From: Thiobacillus sp.
GTDB lineage: Bacteria > Pseudomonadota > Gammaproteobacteria > Burkholderiales > Thiobacillaceae
DNA length: 10,000 nucleotides
Reading direction: 5' to 3'
NCBI GenBank assembly: GCA_020216925.1
Contig: JAIWOL010000011.1
Coordinates: 1 to 10,000, forward strand
The notes below the pieces were generated by a model, which had not been told where the DNA came from, made no database searches, and worked only from the letters and a program-made list of their open reading frames with translations. Positions 1 through 5,985 of the stretch are shown piece after piece (position 1 is the first letter of the stretch; every line of letters begins with the position of its first letter). The translations under genes and the position numbers were made by a program.

Positions 1-351
1 CTGCTGCAGGCGCGCACCGGACTTGCGCTCGACGCGCTGGCGGCGAAGGTGGAATGCCTGGTGGTGACGCGCGGCGAAGCCGGCTCGCGCTTCCACGTCG
101 GCGGCGGCGTGATCGACATCCCCGTTGTGCCCGCCGACGCGGTGATCGACCCCACCGGCTGCGGCGACGCCTTCCGCGCCGGCCTGCTCTATGGCATGGC
201 GCAGGGCTGGGACTGGCAGACCACCGGCCAGCTCGCCAGCCTGATGGGTTCGATCAAGATTGCGCAGCGCGGCGGGCAGAACCATGCGCCCACGCGCCAG
301 GAAATCGCCGCGCGCTATCAGGCGGCATTTGGCACCCGATTGCCCGGATGA
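1..351 (+). CDS. PfkB-family carbohydrate/nucleoside kinase, C-terminal part (5' end outside window)
   Basis: The reading frame is open from base 1 and ends with TGA at 349-351, so about 116 C-terminal residues are visible and the true start lies upstream; the GTG at 49 is an internal valine. The PfkB signature 2 is clear: D-P-T-G-C-G-D-A-F, encoded at 148-174, with the catalytic Asp (the general base of this family) at codon 166-168 and the anion-hole glycines before it. The downstream GSIKIAQRGGQNH stretch is typical of ribokinase/adenosine-kinase-like proteins. The family phosphorylates a sugar or nucleoside hydroxyl with ATP in the cytoplasm; the substrate cannot be told from this part. 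Its stop overlaps the next start (ATGA, 348-351), so it is translationally coupled to a glycosyltransferase, which may hint at a sugar-activation role. Family call is secure; specific substrate unknown. Confidence 0.9.
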   Translation: MLQARTGLALDALAAKVECLVVTRGEAGSRFHVGGGVIDIPVVPADAVIDPTGCGDAFRAGLLYGMAQGWDWQTTGQLASLMGSIKIAQRGGQNHAPTRQEIAARYQAAFGTRLPG

Positions 352-1370
352 AGCGCACGTCGAGTCGTTCTGGCGTATTGGTGATCCAGCCTTTGCCCGG
401 AATCGGCGACATGGTCTGGCACCTGCCCCATCTCGCCGCGATTGCTGCGCACGAGCCCGAGGGCCGCGTCAGCGTGCTCACCAAACCGCGCTCGCTATCG
501 GATCAGTTGCTTGCCGGAACCTGCGCCGTGGAGAAAGTGCATTGGATCAACCGTCCGGGCGCGCACAGCGGGTTGTTGGGATTTTTCCGTCTGGTTGCCA
601 TGCTGCGCCGCGCACGCTACCGCAAGGTATGGTTGCTGCACGACAGCGCACGCTATGCGGTCGCCAGTGTGCTGGCCGGGATTCCGCAACGCACTGGCAT
701 TGCCGACGGCTGGCAGCGGTTGTTATTCAATGTTCGACCGCTGCGCCCCGTCCCCCGCAATGCCCATACTGTCGAGCGCGCCGATCATTTGCTCGCGGGG
801 CTGGGCATCACCGTTGACCGCACGCCCCCCATGCTGCGCGCCCGCCTGATCGAGCGCGAGGCGCTGCATGCAGCGGCAGCCTCTTGTCCCCGCCCCTGGT
901 TCTGTGTGGGCATTGGCAGCAGCGAAGCCTTCAAGCAGTGGGGCGAGGAGAATTTTTCCCGGCTCACCAGTCTGCTCGCCTCGCGCCACGGCGGGACGAT
1001 CTTTCTGCTGGGCGGGCGCAGCGAAGCCGCCATGGCCGCGGCACTCGTTGCACACGCCCCGCCAAATGCCCGGCTCCGGGCCTGGATACAGCAACCTCTT
1101 CAGCGCGTGATCGCCCTCCTCGCGGACAGCCGGCTGTTTCTGGGCAATGACACCGGCATGCTGAATCTTGCCGCCGCCTGCGGCACGCCAAGCGTGGGAC
1201 TATTCGGCCATCCGGTTTCGGCCTGGGTGGCACAAAGTTCGCCCTGCATCCACCCGGTCTACCCTGACACCGGCCTCTCCGAATCCGGCGTACGCAGCAT
1301 CTCGGTCGAAGCCGTGATGCAACGCGTCGACGCCTTGCTGGCAGAACCCCATGCTCAACGCCCTGACTGA
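348..1370 (+). CDS. glycosyltransferase family 9 protein, heptosyltransferase-like
   Basis: A 340-residue protein, the usual length for GT9 (WaaC/WaaF/WaaQ-type) enzymes, which transfer heptose or another sugar from an ADP-sugar to lipopolysaccharide core at the inner face of the cytoplasmic membrane. The N-terminal domain opens with a beta strand and loop, LVIQPLPGIGDMVWHLPHL (residues 11-29), the GD motif that carries the presumed catalytic Asp (D21). The C-terminal nucleotide-binding domain has GIGSSEAFKQW (188-198) and GNDTGMLNLAAACGTPSVGL (266-285), followed by FG. The position usually held by His in the DTGxxH motif is Asn (N273). I chose the ATG at 348 because it overlaps the kinase stop and lies just before the conserved first strand; the frame is open further upstream but that is a shadow of the kinase. 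The 3' end overlaps the next gene by 20 bp. Acceptor and donor sugars are not determinable. Confidence 0.88.
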   Translation: MKRTSSRSGVLVIQPLPGIGDMVWHLPHLAAIAAHEPEGRVSVLTKPRSLSDQLLAGTCAVEKVHWINRPGAHSGLLGFFRLVAMLRRARYRKVWLLHDSARYAVASVLAGIPQRTGIADGWQRLLFNVRPLRPVPRNAHTVERADHLLAGLGITVDRTPPMLRARLIEREALHAAAASCPRPWFCVGIGSSEAFKQWGEENFSRLTSLLASRHGGTIFLLGGRSEAAMAAALVAHAPPNARLRAWIQQPLQRVIALLADSRLFLGNDTGMLNLAAACGTPSVGLFGHPVSAWVAQSSPCIHPVYPDTGLSESGVRSISVEAVMQRVDALLAEPHAQRPD

Positions 1371-2529
1371 TCGCGCCAGCCGCAGCTTTCTCCGCTGGGG
1401 CTGGCTCCTGCCGGCTTTTTTTCCGCTCGCGCAGATCCTCGGGCGCGGTGTGTTCAATTCACTGAGCGGCCTCTATTTTCTGTGGGCCCTGCTGGCCCTG
1501 CCCGGACTGCGGGCGGGCCTGGGATCAGCCGGGCGAGAGCCCTTCTTCATCCTGTATGCATTGCTGCTCGTGATCTGGAGCGTCAGCCTGACTGTGGCGG
1601 CCGACCCGGCCAAGGGCATGGAAACCCTGGCCCGCTATCTCCAGTACAGTCTGGCCGGCCTGTTCACCTTCCTTGCCTTGCGGCAAGTGGCGGATGGCCC
1701 CGTGCGCCTGCTGCGCATGCTGTCGCTGGGCGCGTTGCTGTCGATCGCCGTGCTCTATGTACAGTTGCCTTATTTCTACTGGGCCACCGAATTCGATCCC
1801 ACCCAGCAGCTGCGCGAGGACAACCTGCCCTGGCTGCTGCCCTTCGTGCTGGCCGCGCTGGGCCTGTCGAAACAGCCCCGCTGGCTGGCTGCCGGCACGA
1901 TACTGATCTTTGCTTTCTACATCATGGTTTCCCAGGGGCGTGCAGCACTGGCTGGATTGATCGCCGGGCTGGCGTTGTTTGGCGCGCTAGCCTACGGCAT
2001 CCGCAAACGCTACCTGGCGGGGATCGCAGTCGCGGGGCTGGTAACCGGCGCGCTCCTCAGCGAGCGATTTTTCCGCGGTCTGACAGGCTTTCGCCTCGAT
2101 TTCGCCACGCTCGACCGGTTTTCCAGCGGTCGCGCGACCATCTGGATGCAGGCCCTGACTTCACCGCCGGACAATCCCTGGCTGGGTGTCGGGCTGGGCA
2201 ACGTGACATCGCACTGGCAGGTTCTGCAAATCGGCCATTTCGCAGTCAAGCACCTGCACAACTTTGTCTTCGATGCCTGGTTCGAAACGGGTTATCTCGG
2301 ATTGCTGGCCCTGTCTGCCCTGTTCGGCGCCGGGTATGCCGCCATCATCCGGGCGTGGACACACCTGACGACCCCGCACAGGCAGATTGCCGCCGCCGCC
2401 ATTGCCGCCAGCGTCGCAATCCTTGTCGCGGGCCTGTTCAGTTATTCCTACACATCGCGCCAGTTTGCGCTTTACTTGTATGTGTTATTCGCGCTGATGC
2501 TGGATCTGGCCCGCCGCACGCCGCGCTGA
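1351..2529 (+). CDS. O-antigen ligase/polymerase-family (Wzy_C) membrane protein
   Basis: A 392-residue hydrophobic protein with roughly ten predicted membrane segments (for example residues 15-32, 37-52, 64-83, 96-112, 124-140, 158-171, 178-194, 198-215, 220-235, 312-334, 346-366 and 370-387). The Wzy_C/WaaL pattern is present: SQGRAALAG (194-202) with a conserved Arg, SSGRATIW (258-265), and after a periplasmic loop HLHNFVFDAWFETGYLGLL (301-319), where the HN pair and following E-x-G-x-x-G are the hallmark of O-antigen ligases. The family joins undecaprenyl-linked O-antigen to lipid A-core, or polymerises or ligates other glycans, in the periplasm. The gene begins 20 bp before the GT9 gene stops, so they are almost surely cotranscribed. 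A polymerase (Wzy) or another oligosaccharide ligase cannot be excluded on sequence alone, so no symbol is given. Confidence 0.85.
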   Translation: MLNALTDRASRSFLRWGWLLPAFFPLAQILGRGVFNSLSGLYFLWALLALPGLRAGLGSAGREPFFILYALLLVIWSVSLTVAADPAKGMETLARYLQYSLAGLFTFLALRQVADGPVRLLRMLSLGALLSIAVLYVQLPYFYWATEFDPTQQLREDNLPWLLPFVLAALGLSKQPRWLAAGTILIFAFYIMVSQGRAALAGLIAGLALFGALAYGIRKRYLAGIAVAGLVTGALLSERFFRGLTGFRLDFATLDRFSSGRATIWMQALTSPPDNPWLGVGLGNVTSHWQVLQIGHFAVKHLHNFVFDAWFETGYLGLLALSALFGAGYAAIIRAWTHLTTPHRQIAAAAIAASVAILVAGLFSYSYTSRQFALYLYVLFALMLDLARRTPR

Positions 2530-2537
2530 AGCGAACT

Positions 2538-2565
2538 TTGTGCGCGCCACGAGGTCTCCGCACAA
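2538..2565. repeat. short inverted repeat ahead of the lipoprotein gene
   Basis: A perfect 7-bp inverted repeat, TTGTGCG at 2538-2544 and CGCACAA at 2559-2565, with a 14-nt loop, lies in the 55-bp gap between the O-antigen ligase stop and the lipoprotein start. It ends 5 nt before the Shine-Dalgarno sequence. No run of T follows, so it does not look like an intrinsic terminator. It could be a leader hairpin, an RNA-processing site or chance. Confidence 0.35.
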
Positions 2566-2584
2566 GACCGAAGGAGAGACAACC

Positions 2585-3040
2585 ATGAACCGAACTGTCG
2601 TTTCCCTGACTGCCGTGCCGCTGCTTCTCTTCCTTGGTGGCTGCGCCTCCGGCACCGGCGGCAAGGACTACAGCCGCGAACAGGCCCGCACCGTGCAGGA
2701 AGTGCAGATGGGCATAGTCGAGTCGGTGCGCGAAGTAAACATCGAAGGCACGAAATCGCCCATAGGCGCGGGGGCGGGCGCGGTCGTCGGCGGCGTGGCC
2801 GGCAGCACCCTCGGCGGTGGACGCGGACAGATCGTCGGCGCCACGGTCGGCGCGGTTCTGGGCGGACTGGGCGGGGCGGCCGCCGAAGAATCCCTCACCC
2901 GCACGAAAGGCGTGGAAATCACGGTGAAACTGGATGCCGGACGGCTGATCGCCATCACGCAGTCGGCTGACGAACAGTTCAGCGTGGGCGACCGGGTGCG
3001 CGTGCTGACCGGCGGCGGCGTCACCCGCGTATCGCACTGA
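2585..3040 (+). CDS. glycine-zipper outer-membrane lipoprotein, SlyB/17-kDa-antigen-like
   Basis: A 151-residue lipoprotein. The ATG at 2585 is favoured over the in-frame GTG at 2540 because AAGGAGA (2571-2577) sits 7 nt before it and the signal peptide starts right there. Residues 1-19 form a lipoprotein signal peptide with lipobox L-G-G-C, giving lipidation at Cys20; Ala at +2 predicts sorting to the outer membrane. Residues 59-100 are a glycine-zipper double helix (repeated GxxxG/GxxG, such as GAGAGAVVGGVAGS and GAVLGGLGGAA), as in SlyB, PcP and rickettsial 17-kDa antigen. A C-terminal region (105-151) has the VEITVKLDAGRLIAITQ and DRVRVLTGGG pattern found in SlyB-like proteins. In other bacteria such proteins stabilise the outer membrane; the exact role here is unknown. 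It stands alone between two operons. Confidence 0.88.
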   Translation: MNRTVVSLTAVPLLLFLGGCASGTGGKDYSREQARTVQEVQMGIVESVREVNIEGTKSPIGAGAGAVVGGVAGSTLGGGRGQIVGATVGAVLGGLGGAAAEESLTRTKGVEITVKLDAGRLIAITQSADEQFSVGDRVRVLTGGGVTRVSH

Positions 3041-3080
3041 CCCCGGAGCCGGCGCCAGCAGACGCGGGGTTTCGTCCGCG
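3041..3080. other. GC-rich spacer with a possible weak hairpin
   Basis: The stretch after the lipoprotein stop contains CGCGG (3063-3067) facing CCGCG (3076-3080) around an 8-nt loop. It has no T run after it, so I do not call it an intrinsic terminator. It could slow transcription before the ols promoter or be chance in GC-rich DNA. Confidence 0.25.
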
Positions 3081-3136
3081 CCGTCATCATTTGGAAACCG
3101 GCCGGTCACGCCGCAGTCACAGGCTTTTCTTAAGCT
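3081..3136 (+). promoter_or_regulatory. putative PhoB box and promoter of the olsBA pair
   Basis: Half-sites resembling the PhoB consensus CTGTCA(T/C) occur in exact 11-bp register: CCGTCAT (3081-3087), a degenerate slot TGGAAAC (3092-3098), CGGTCAC (3103-3109) and CAGTCAC (3114-3120). The last two form an 18-bp box with 4-bp spacing, each matching six of seven bases. The spacer GCCG is GC-rich, whereas E. coli boxes usually have A/T there. A weak -10-like TAAGCT (3131-3136) lies 10 bp after the box, about the spacing known for PhoB-activated promoters where the box replaces the -35 element. Transcription would then start near 3143, leaving room for the Shine-Dalgarno GGGAG (3154-3158) before ATG 3165. 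PhoB control of ornithine-lipid genes is known in other proteobacteria. Visual match only. Confidence 0.55.
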
Positions 3137-3164
3137 GGGCGCTCACCTGTTATGGGAGCGCCCC

Positions 3165-3914
3165 ATGCTCGACCTCCGCTCTGCCGCACAAGCCAATCCG
3201 GCCAGCCGTTACCATGTGTCGCTGGCAATCGACGACGCCGAAATCCGCGAAGCCCAGCGCCTGCGCTACAAAGTCTTTGCCGAAGAAATGGGCGCGCGCC
3301 TGTCGACCATTCTGCCCGGCCACGATATCGATCTCTACGACCCGTATTGCGACCATCTCCTGGTGCGCGATCTCGCCACCGGCGAGGTGGTGGGCACCTA
3401 TCGCATCCTGTCGCCGGAATCGGCGCAACGCGTGGGCAGCTATTACTCCGAGCAGGAGTTCGACCTGTCGCGGCTGGACAACCTGCGGCCGCGCATGGCC
3501 GAACTCGGCCGCTCGTGCGTGCATCCGCAGCACCGCAGCGGCGCGGTGATCGCGCGGCTATGGATAGGGCTTGCGGACTACATGACTCGACACGGCTACG
3601 ACACCATCGTCGGCTGCGCGAGCATCGCCATGAGCGATGGCGGCCACCATGCGGCGCGCGTGCACAGACAGGTGAGCGAGCGTTTTCTGGCCCCGCCGGA
3701 ATGGCACGTCACGCCTCGCTGCCGCCTGCCGGTCGAAACGCTGGACGACGGCCAGGCCGCCATTCTGCCGCCGCTCATCAAGGGGTACACCCGGCTGGGT
3801 GCGCTGGTCTGCGGCGCGCCGGCCTGGGATCCGGATTTCAATACCGCCGACCTGTTGATGCTGCTGCCCATGGCGCGGCTGAACCGCAGCTATGCGCGGC
3901 GTCTGCTCGGCTGA
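3165..3914 (+). CDS. olsB: L-ornithine N(alpha)-acyltransferase, OlsB-like
   Basis: A 249-residue GNAT-fold acyltransferase, the usual length for OlsB. OlsB moves a 3-hydroxyacyl chain from acyl-ACP to the alpha-amino group of ornithine, making lyso-ornithine lipid, the first step to a phosphorus-free membrane lipid. Visible family marks are REAQRLRYKVFAEEMGA (28-44, the N-terminal signature shared with autoinducer synthases), DHLLVRDLATGEVVGTYRIL (63-82), the strongly conserved ELGRSCVHPQHRSG (113-126), then LWIGLADYM (132-140) and GCASIAMSDGG (150-160). ATG 3165 has GGGAG 6 nt upstream and begins the family domain. The following gene is a PlsC-like acyltransferase 25 bp after the stop, the typical olsB-olsA order. 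A more general hemolysin-like N-acyltransferase annotation would be the alternative. Likely phosphate-regulated (see the box upstream). Confidence 0.85.
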   Translation: MLDLRSAAQANPASRYHVSLAIDDAEIREAQRLRYKVFAEEMGARLSTILPGHDIDLYDPYCDHLLVRDLATGEVVGTYRILSPESAQRVGSYYSEQEFDLSRLDNLRPRMAELGRSCVHPQHRSGAVIARLWIGLADYMTRHGYDTIVGCASIAMSDGGHHAARVHRQVSERFLAPPEWHVTPRCRLPVETLDDGQAAILPPLIKGYTRLGALVCGAPAWDPDFNTADLLMLLPMARLNRSYARRLLG

Positions 3915-3927
3915 AGCCGGGCCGCCT

Positions 3928-3933
3928 TACAAT
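3928..3933 (+). promoter_or_regulatory. possible internal -10 element before olsA
   Basis: TACAAT matches the sigma-70 -10 consensus at five of six bases and lies 6 nt before the GTG start of olsA, with no Shine-Dalgarno sequence between. If used, transcription would start at or very near the start codon, giving a leaderless message. No good -35 is visible 16-18 bp upstream, so this may be chance. Confidence 0.3.
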
Positions 3934-3939
3934 GCGGGC

Positions 3940-4776
3940 GTGACCGACCGCCTGCGCCTCGCCCTTCGACGCACCCGACGCATCGCCGCCCTTGCGGTGC
4001 ACATTGCACTGGGCGTGGCGCTGGCGGCGCTGGCGTTTCCCCTCCTCGGCACCGCCCGGCGCGACCGCCTGATCGGCTGGTGGGCGCGACGGCTGCTGCG
4101 CGCGCTGGGGGTGAGGCTGAACGCGCAGGCGGCGCCTACCCTGACGGATGGCGCCTTGCTGGTCTGCAATCATGTGTCCTGGCTGGATATCTATTTAATC
4201 CTCGCAACCCGGCGGGTGCATTTCGTCTCCAAGGCGGAAGTGCGCAGCTGGCCGCTGGTGGGCTGGCTGGCGCAGCAGACCGGAACGCTGTTTCTCGAAC
4301 GCGGCCGCCGCGCCGATACCGCTCGCGTCAACGCGGACATGCAGGCCCTGATGAAGCAGGGGCGCTGGGTGGCGGTTTTTCCCGAAGGCACGACCAGCGA
4401 TGGCCGCGGGCTGAAACGGTTCCTGCCTTCGCTGCTGCAACCCGCCATCCGGCTGGGCTGTCCCATCCTGCCCGCTGCGCTGCGCTACCGCACGCTGGGC
4501 GGCGACTTCAGCGCCACGCCCGCCTACATCGACGACATCAGTCTGTGGGACAGCATGGTGCGGATCGTCAGCGAACCGGGCCTCGTTGCCGAGCTGCATT
4601 TTGCCCCGCCGCTCGCGCCGGCCGGCCATCGACGCGAATTGGCGCTCCAGGTCGAGCATACCGTGGCGGACCTGCTCGGCATCGCGCCGGCAGCAGTGCT
4701 GCGGCTCAACCCGGACGCTGCCGCTGCGGGCACGCCACCGCAAACACCCGGCGATCTTCCAGGCGCACAGCCGTGA
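3940..4776 (+). CDS. olsA: 1-acyl-glycerol-3-phosphate / lyso-ornithine lipid O-acyltransferase (PlsC family)
   Basis: With the GTG at 3940 as start the protein has 278 residues. It has a basic N-terminus and a membrane segment (about 15-36), then the PlsC acyltransferase domain: NHVSWLD (77-83) gives the catalytic H-x4-D pair (H78, D83), FLERGRR (118-124) is the second block, and FPEGTTSDG (147-155) binds the acceptor phosphate or carboxyl group in this family. A third block follows near [10 protein letters not shown] (174-183). OlsA adds the second, ester-linked acyl chain to lyso-ornithine lipid at the inner membrane; some OlsA proteins also acylate lysophosphatidic acid. The olsA call rests on its place right after olsB; plain PlsC is the alternative. 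An in-frame ATG at 3892 would overlap olsB by 23 bp and is less likely. The tail (from about residue 257) is low-complexity Ala/Pro/Gly-rich and overlaps apaH on the other strand. Confidence 0.8.
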   Translation: MTDRLRLALRRTRRIAALAVHIALGVALAALAFPLLGTARRDRLIGWWARRLLRALGVRLNAQAAPTLTDGALLVCNHVSWLDIYLILATRRVHFVSKAEVRSWPLVGWLAQQTGTLFLERGRRADTARVNADMQALMKQGRWVAVFPEGTTSDGRGLKRFLPSLLQPAIRLGCPILPAALRYRTLGGDFSATPAYIDDISLWDSMVRIVSEPGLVAELHFAPPLAPAGHRRELALQVEHTVADLLGIAPAAVLRLNPDAAAAGTPPQTPGDLPGAQP

Positions 4777-5524
4777 GCCGGTCGCCCCACAGACAGCCGG
4801 TATCCAGCGCGATCAGGTCGGGGCGGTTGATCAGGCCCAGTGTCGACCAATGTCCGAACACGCAGGTCGTGTCCGTGCTCGCCCGCCCGGGTACATCGAA
4901 CCACGGCAGCCAGGGTGCGGGTTGCGAACCGGGCGCGCCCTTGTGGCGGAATTCCATGTCGCCGGCCGCAGAACAATAGCGCAGTCGGGTAAAGGCATTG
5001 ACGATGACCCGGAGACGATCCATGCCGGTCAGCGCGTCGTCCCAGGCCGTGGGCGCGTTGCCGTACATGTGCTCGAGAAATTCGCGGTAAGCCGCGCCCT
5101 GCAGGACCGCTTCGACTTCGGCAGCATGCGCCAGCGCAGCCTCGGCCGACCAGCCTGGCAACACGCCGGCGTGCACCAGCAGGAAGCCGCGTTCACCCCA
5201 GGCCAGCCTGCGATGACGCAGCCAGCGGAGAAGCGCATCCCGGTCCGGCGCGGCCAGCACCGCGTCCAGGGTATCGCCCTTGTGCGCTCGCCCGACGCCC
5301 TCAGCCAGCGCCAGCAAATGCAGGTCGTGGTTGCCGAGCACGCAGATCGCGGCGTCGCCCAGATCGCGGATCAGGCGCAGCACGCCCAGCGAATCGGGGC
5401 CGCGATTGACCAGATCGCCCACGAACCACAGTCTGTCTGCAACGGCATCGAAGGCAAAGGCATCGAGGAGGCGCAACAGTGAATCGCGACATCCCTGAAT
5501 GTCGCCAATGGCATAGGTGGACAT
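4706..5524 (-). CDS. apaH: bis(5'-nucleosyl)-tetraphosphatase, symmetrical (ApaH)
   Basis: A 272-residue protein, close to E. coli ApaH. It hydrolyses diadenosine tetraphosphate to two ADP in the cytoplasm, limiting alarmone levels and removing Np4-type caps from RNA. It belongs to the PPP metallophosphatases: GDIQGC (7-12, the GDxHG block with Gln in place of His, as in ApaH proteins), [14 protein letters not shown] (36-49) and [11 protein letters not shown] (63-73) form the two-metal site, and VHAGVLPGW (116-124) plus FGHWSTLG and [15 protein letters not shown] near the C-terminus complete the family pattern. The ATG at 5522-5524 must be the start, since the first metal motif begins at residue 7. 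No strong Shine-Dalgarno is seen. It is transcribed towards olsA, and the two genes share 71 bp at their 3' ends. Confidence 0.95.
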   Translation of the reverse strand: MSTYAIGDIQGCRDSLLRLLDAFAFDAVADRLWFVGDLVNRGPDSLGVLRLIRDLGDAAICVLGNHDLHLLALAEGVGRAHKGDTLDAVLAAPDRDALLRWLRHRRLAWGERGFLLVHAGVLPGWSAEAALAHAAEVEAVLQGAAYREFLEHMYGNAPTAWDDALTGMDRLRVIVNAFTRLRYCSAAGDMEFRHKGAPGSQPAPWLPWFDVPGRASTDTTCVFGHWSTLGLINRPDLIALDTGCLWGDRLTAVRLEDRRVFAVACPQRQRPG

Positions 5525-5595
5525 ATAAAATGGCGGTTTCGCGTGACAGTCTGCATCATAACGCGCCCGTTTTCCCGTCTTGTGACGTGTCCCCC
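5525..5595. promoter_or_regulatory. divergent promoter region between apaH and the glutaredoxin-like gene
   Basis: This 71-bp gap must serve both directions. On the minus strand TATGAT (plus 5555-5560) matches the -10 consensus at five of six bases and would place the apaH transcript start about 24 nt before its ATG. On the plus strand TATAAA overlaps the apaH start (5524-5529) as a possible -10 for the glutaredoxin-rep genes. No convincing -35 element is seen for either. Confidence 0.35.
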
Positions 5596-5985
5596 ATGAA
5601 ACCCTTGATCCGCCTCTTCTTTCGCACCGTTCGCGCCGTGCTCGGCCCGGTCCTGCTGCTGGGCCACTGGCTGACCCAACCCAGGCCTGTCACCCGCAGC
5701 GCCGAGGCGCAGGCGGCAGTCGATGCTCGCACCAGACGCCTGGCCCTGTATCACTTCCCCACCTGCCCGTTCTGCCTCAAGGTGCGGCGTGTCACCCGCC
5801 GGCTGGCCCTCGATATCGAATTGCGCGACGCGCGCAACGACGCCGCCGCCAAGGCCGCGCTGCTGGCAGGCGGCGGCAAGCCGCAGGTGCCGTGTCTCCT
5901 CATCACCGAAGCCGATGGCAGCCAGACCTGGCTGTATGAATCCGATGCCATCATTGCCTGGCTCGAGCGCGAATTCGGCACGGCA
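5596..5985 (+). CDS. membrane-anchored glutaredoxin-like protein (GST N-terminal fold)
   Basis: The ORF runs from ATG 5596 and its TGA stop occupies 5986-5988; the coding part gives 130 residues. Residues 8-27 ([19 protein letters not shown] region) form one membrane anchor with positive residues before it, so the domain probably faces the cytoplasm or is tethered to the membrane. Residues 48-130 are a thioredoxin-fold glutaredoxin/GST_N_3 domain: [15 protein letters not shown] (49-63) holds the dithiol C57-P-F-C60 active site, PQVPCLL (96-102) holds the cis-proline, and [12 protein letters not shown] (113-124) is the glutathione-binding SD motif region. It likely reduces disulfides or glutathionylated proteins. 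The start is fixed by the anchor; the upstream in-frame ATG at 5479 would read through apaH. Its stop overlaps the rep start by ATGA, so the two are translationally coupled. Function of the pairing unknown. Confidence 0.85.

Noticed and set aside
1482..2588. 368-codon plus-strand frame inside the O-antigen ligase gene
   Set aside because: The product is Arg/Pro/Ala-rich with no domain, whereas the other frame gives a proper membrane protein with the HN...E.G..G motif.
3148..3153. TGTTAT as the -10 of olsB
   Set aside because: It would start transcription about 5 nt before the ATG and remove the Shine-Dalgarno sequence; the TAAGCT site fits the Pho box and leader better.
3152..3943. 263-codon plus-strand frame overlapping olsB
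   Set aside because: It is an out-of-frame shadow of olsB, without family motifs.
4080..5482. Two plus-strand frames of about 300 codons (4080-4979 and 4586-5482) across olsA and apaH
   Set aside because: They cross the 3' ends of two well-supported genes and encode low-complexity Arg/Ala/Pro-rich sequence typical of GC-rich shadow frames.
5543..5549. A perfect CTGTCAC PhoB half-site on the minus strand before apaH
   Set aside because: No second half-site at 11-bp spacing on either side, so a single heptamer is best taken as chance.
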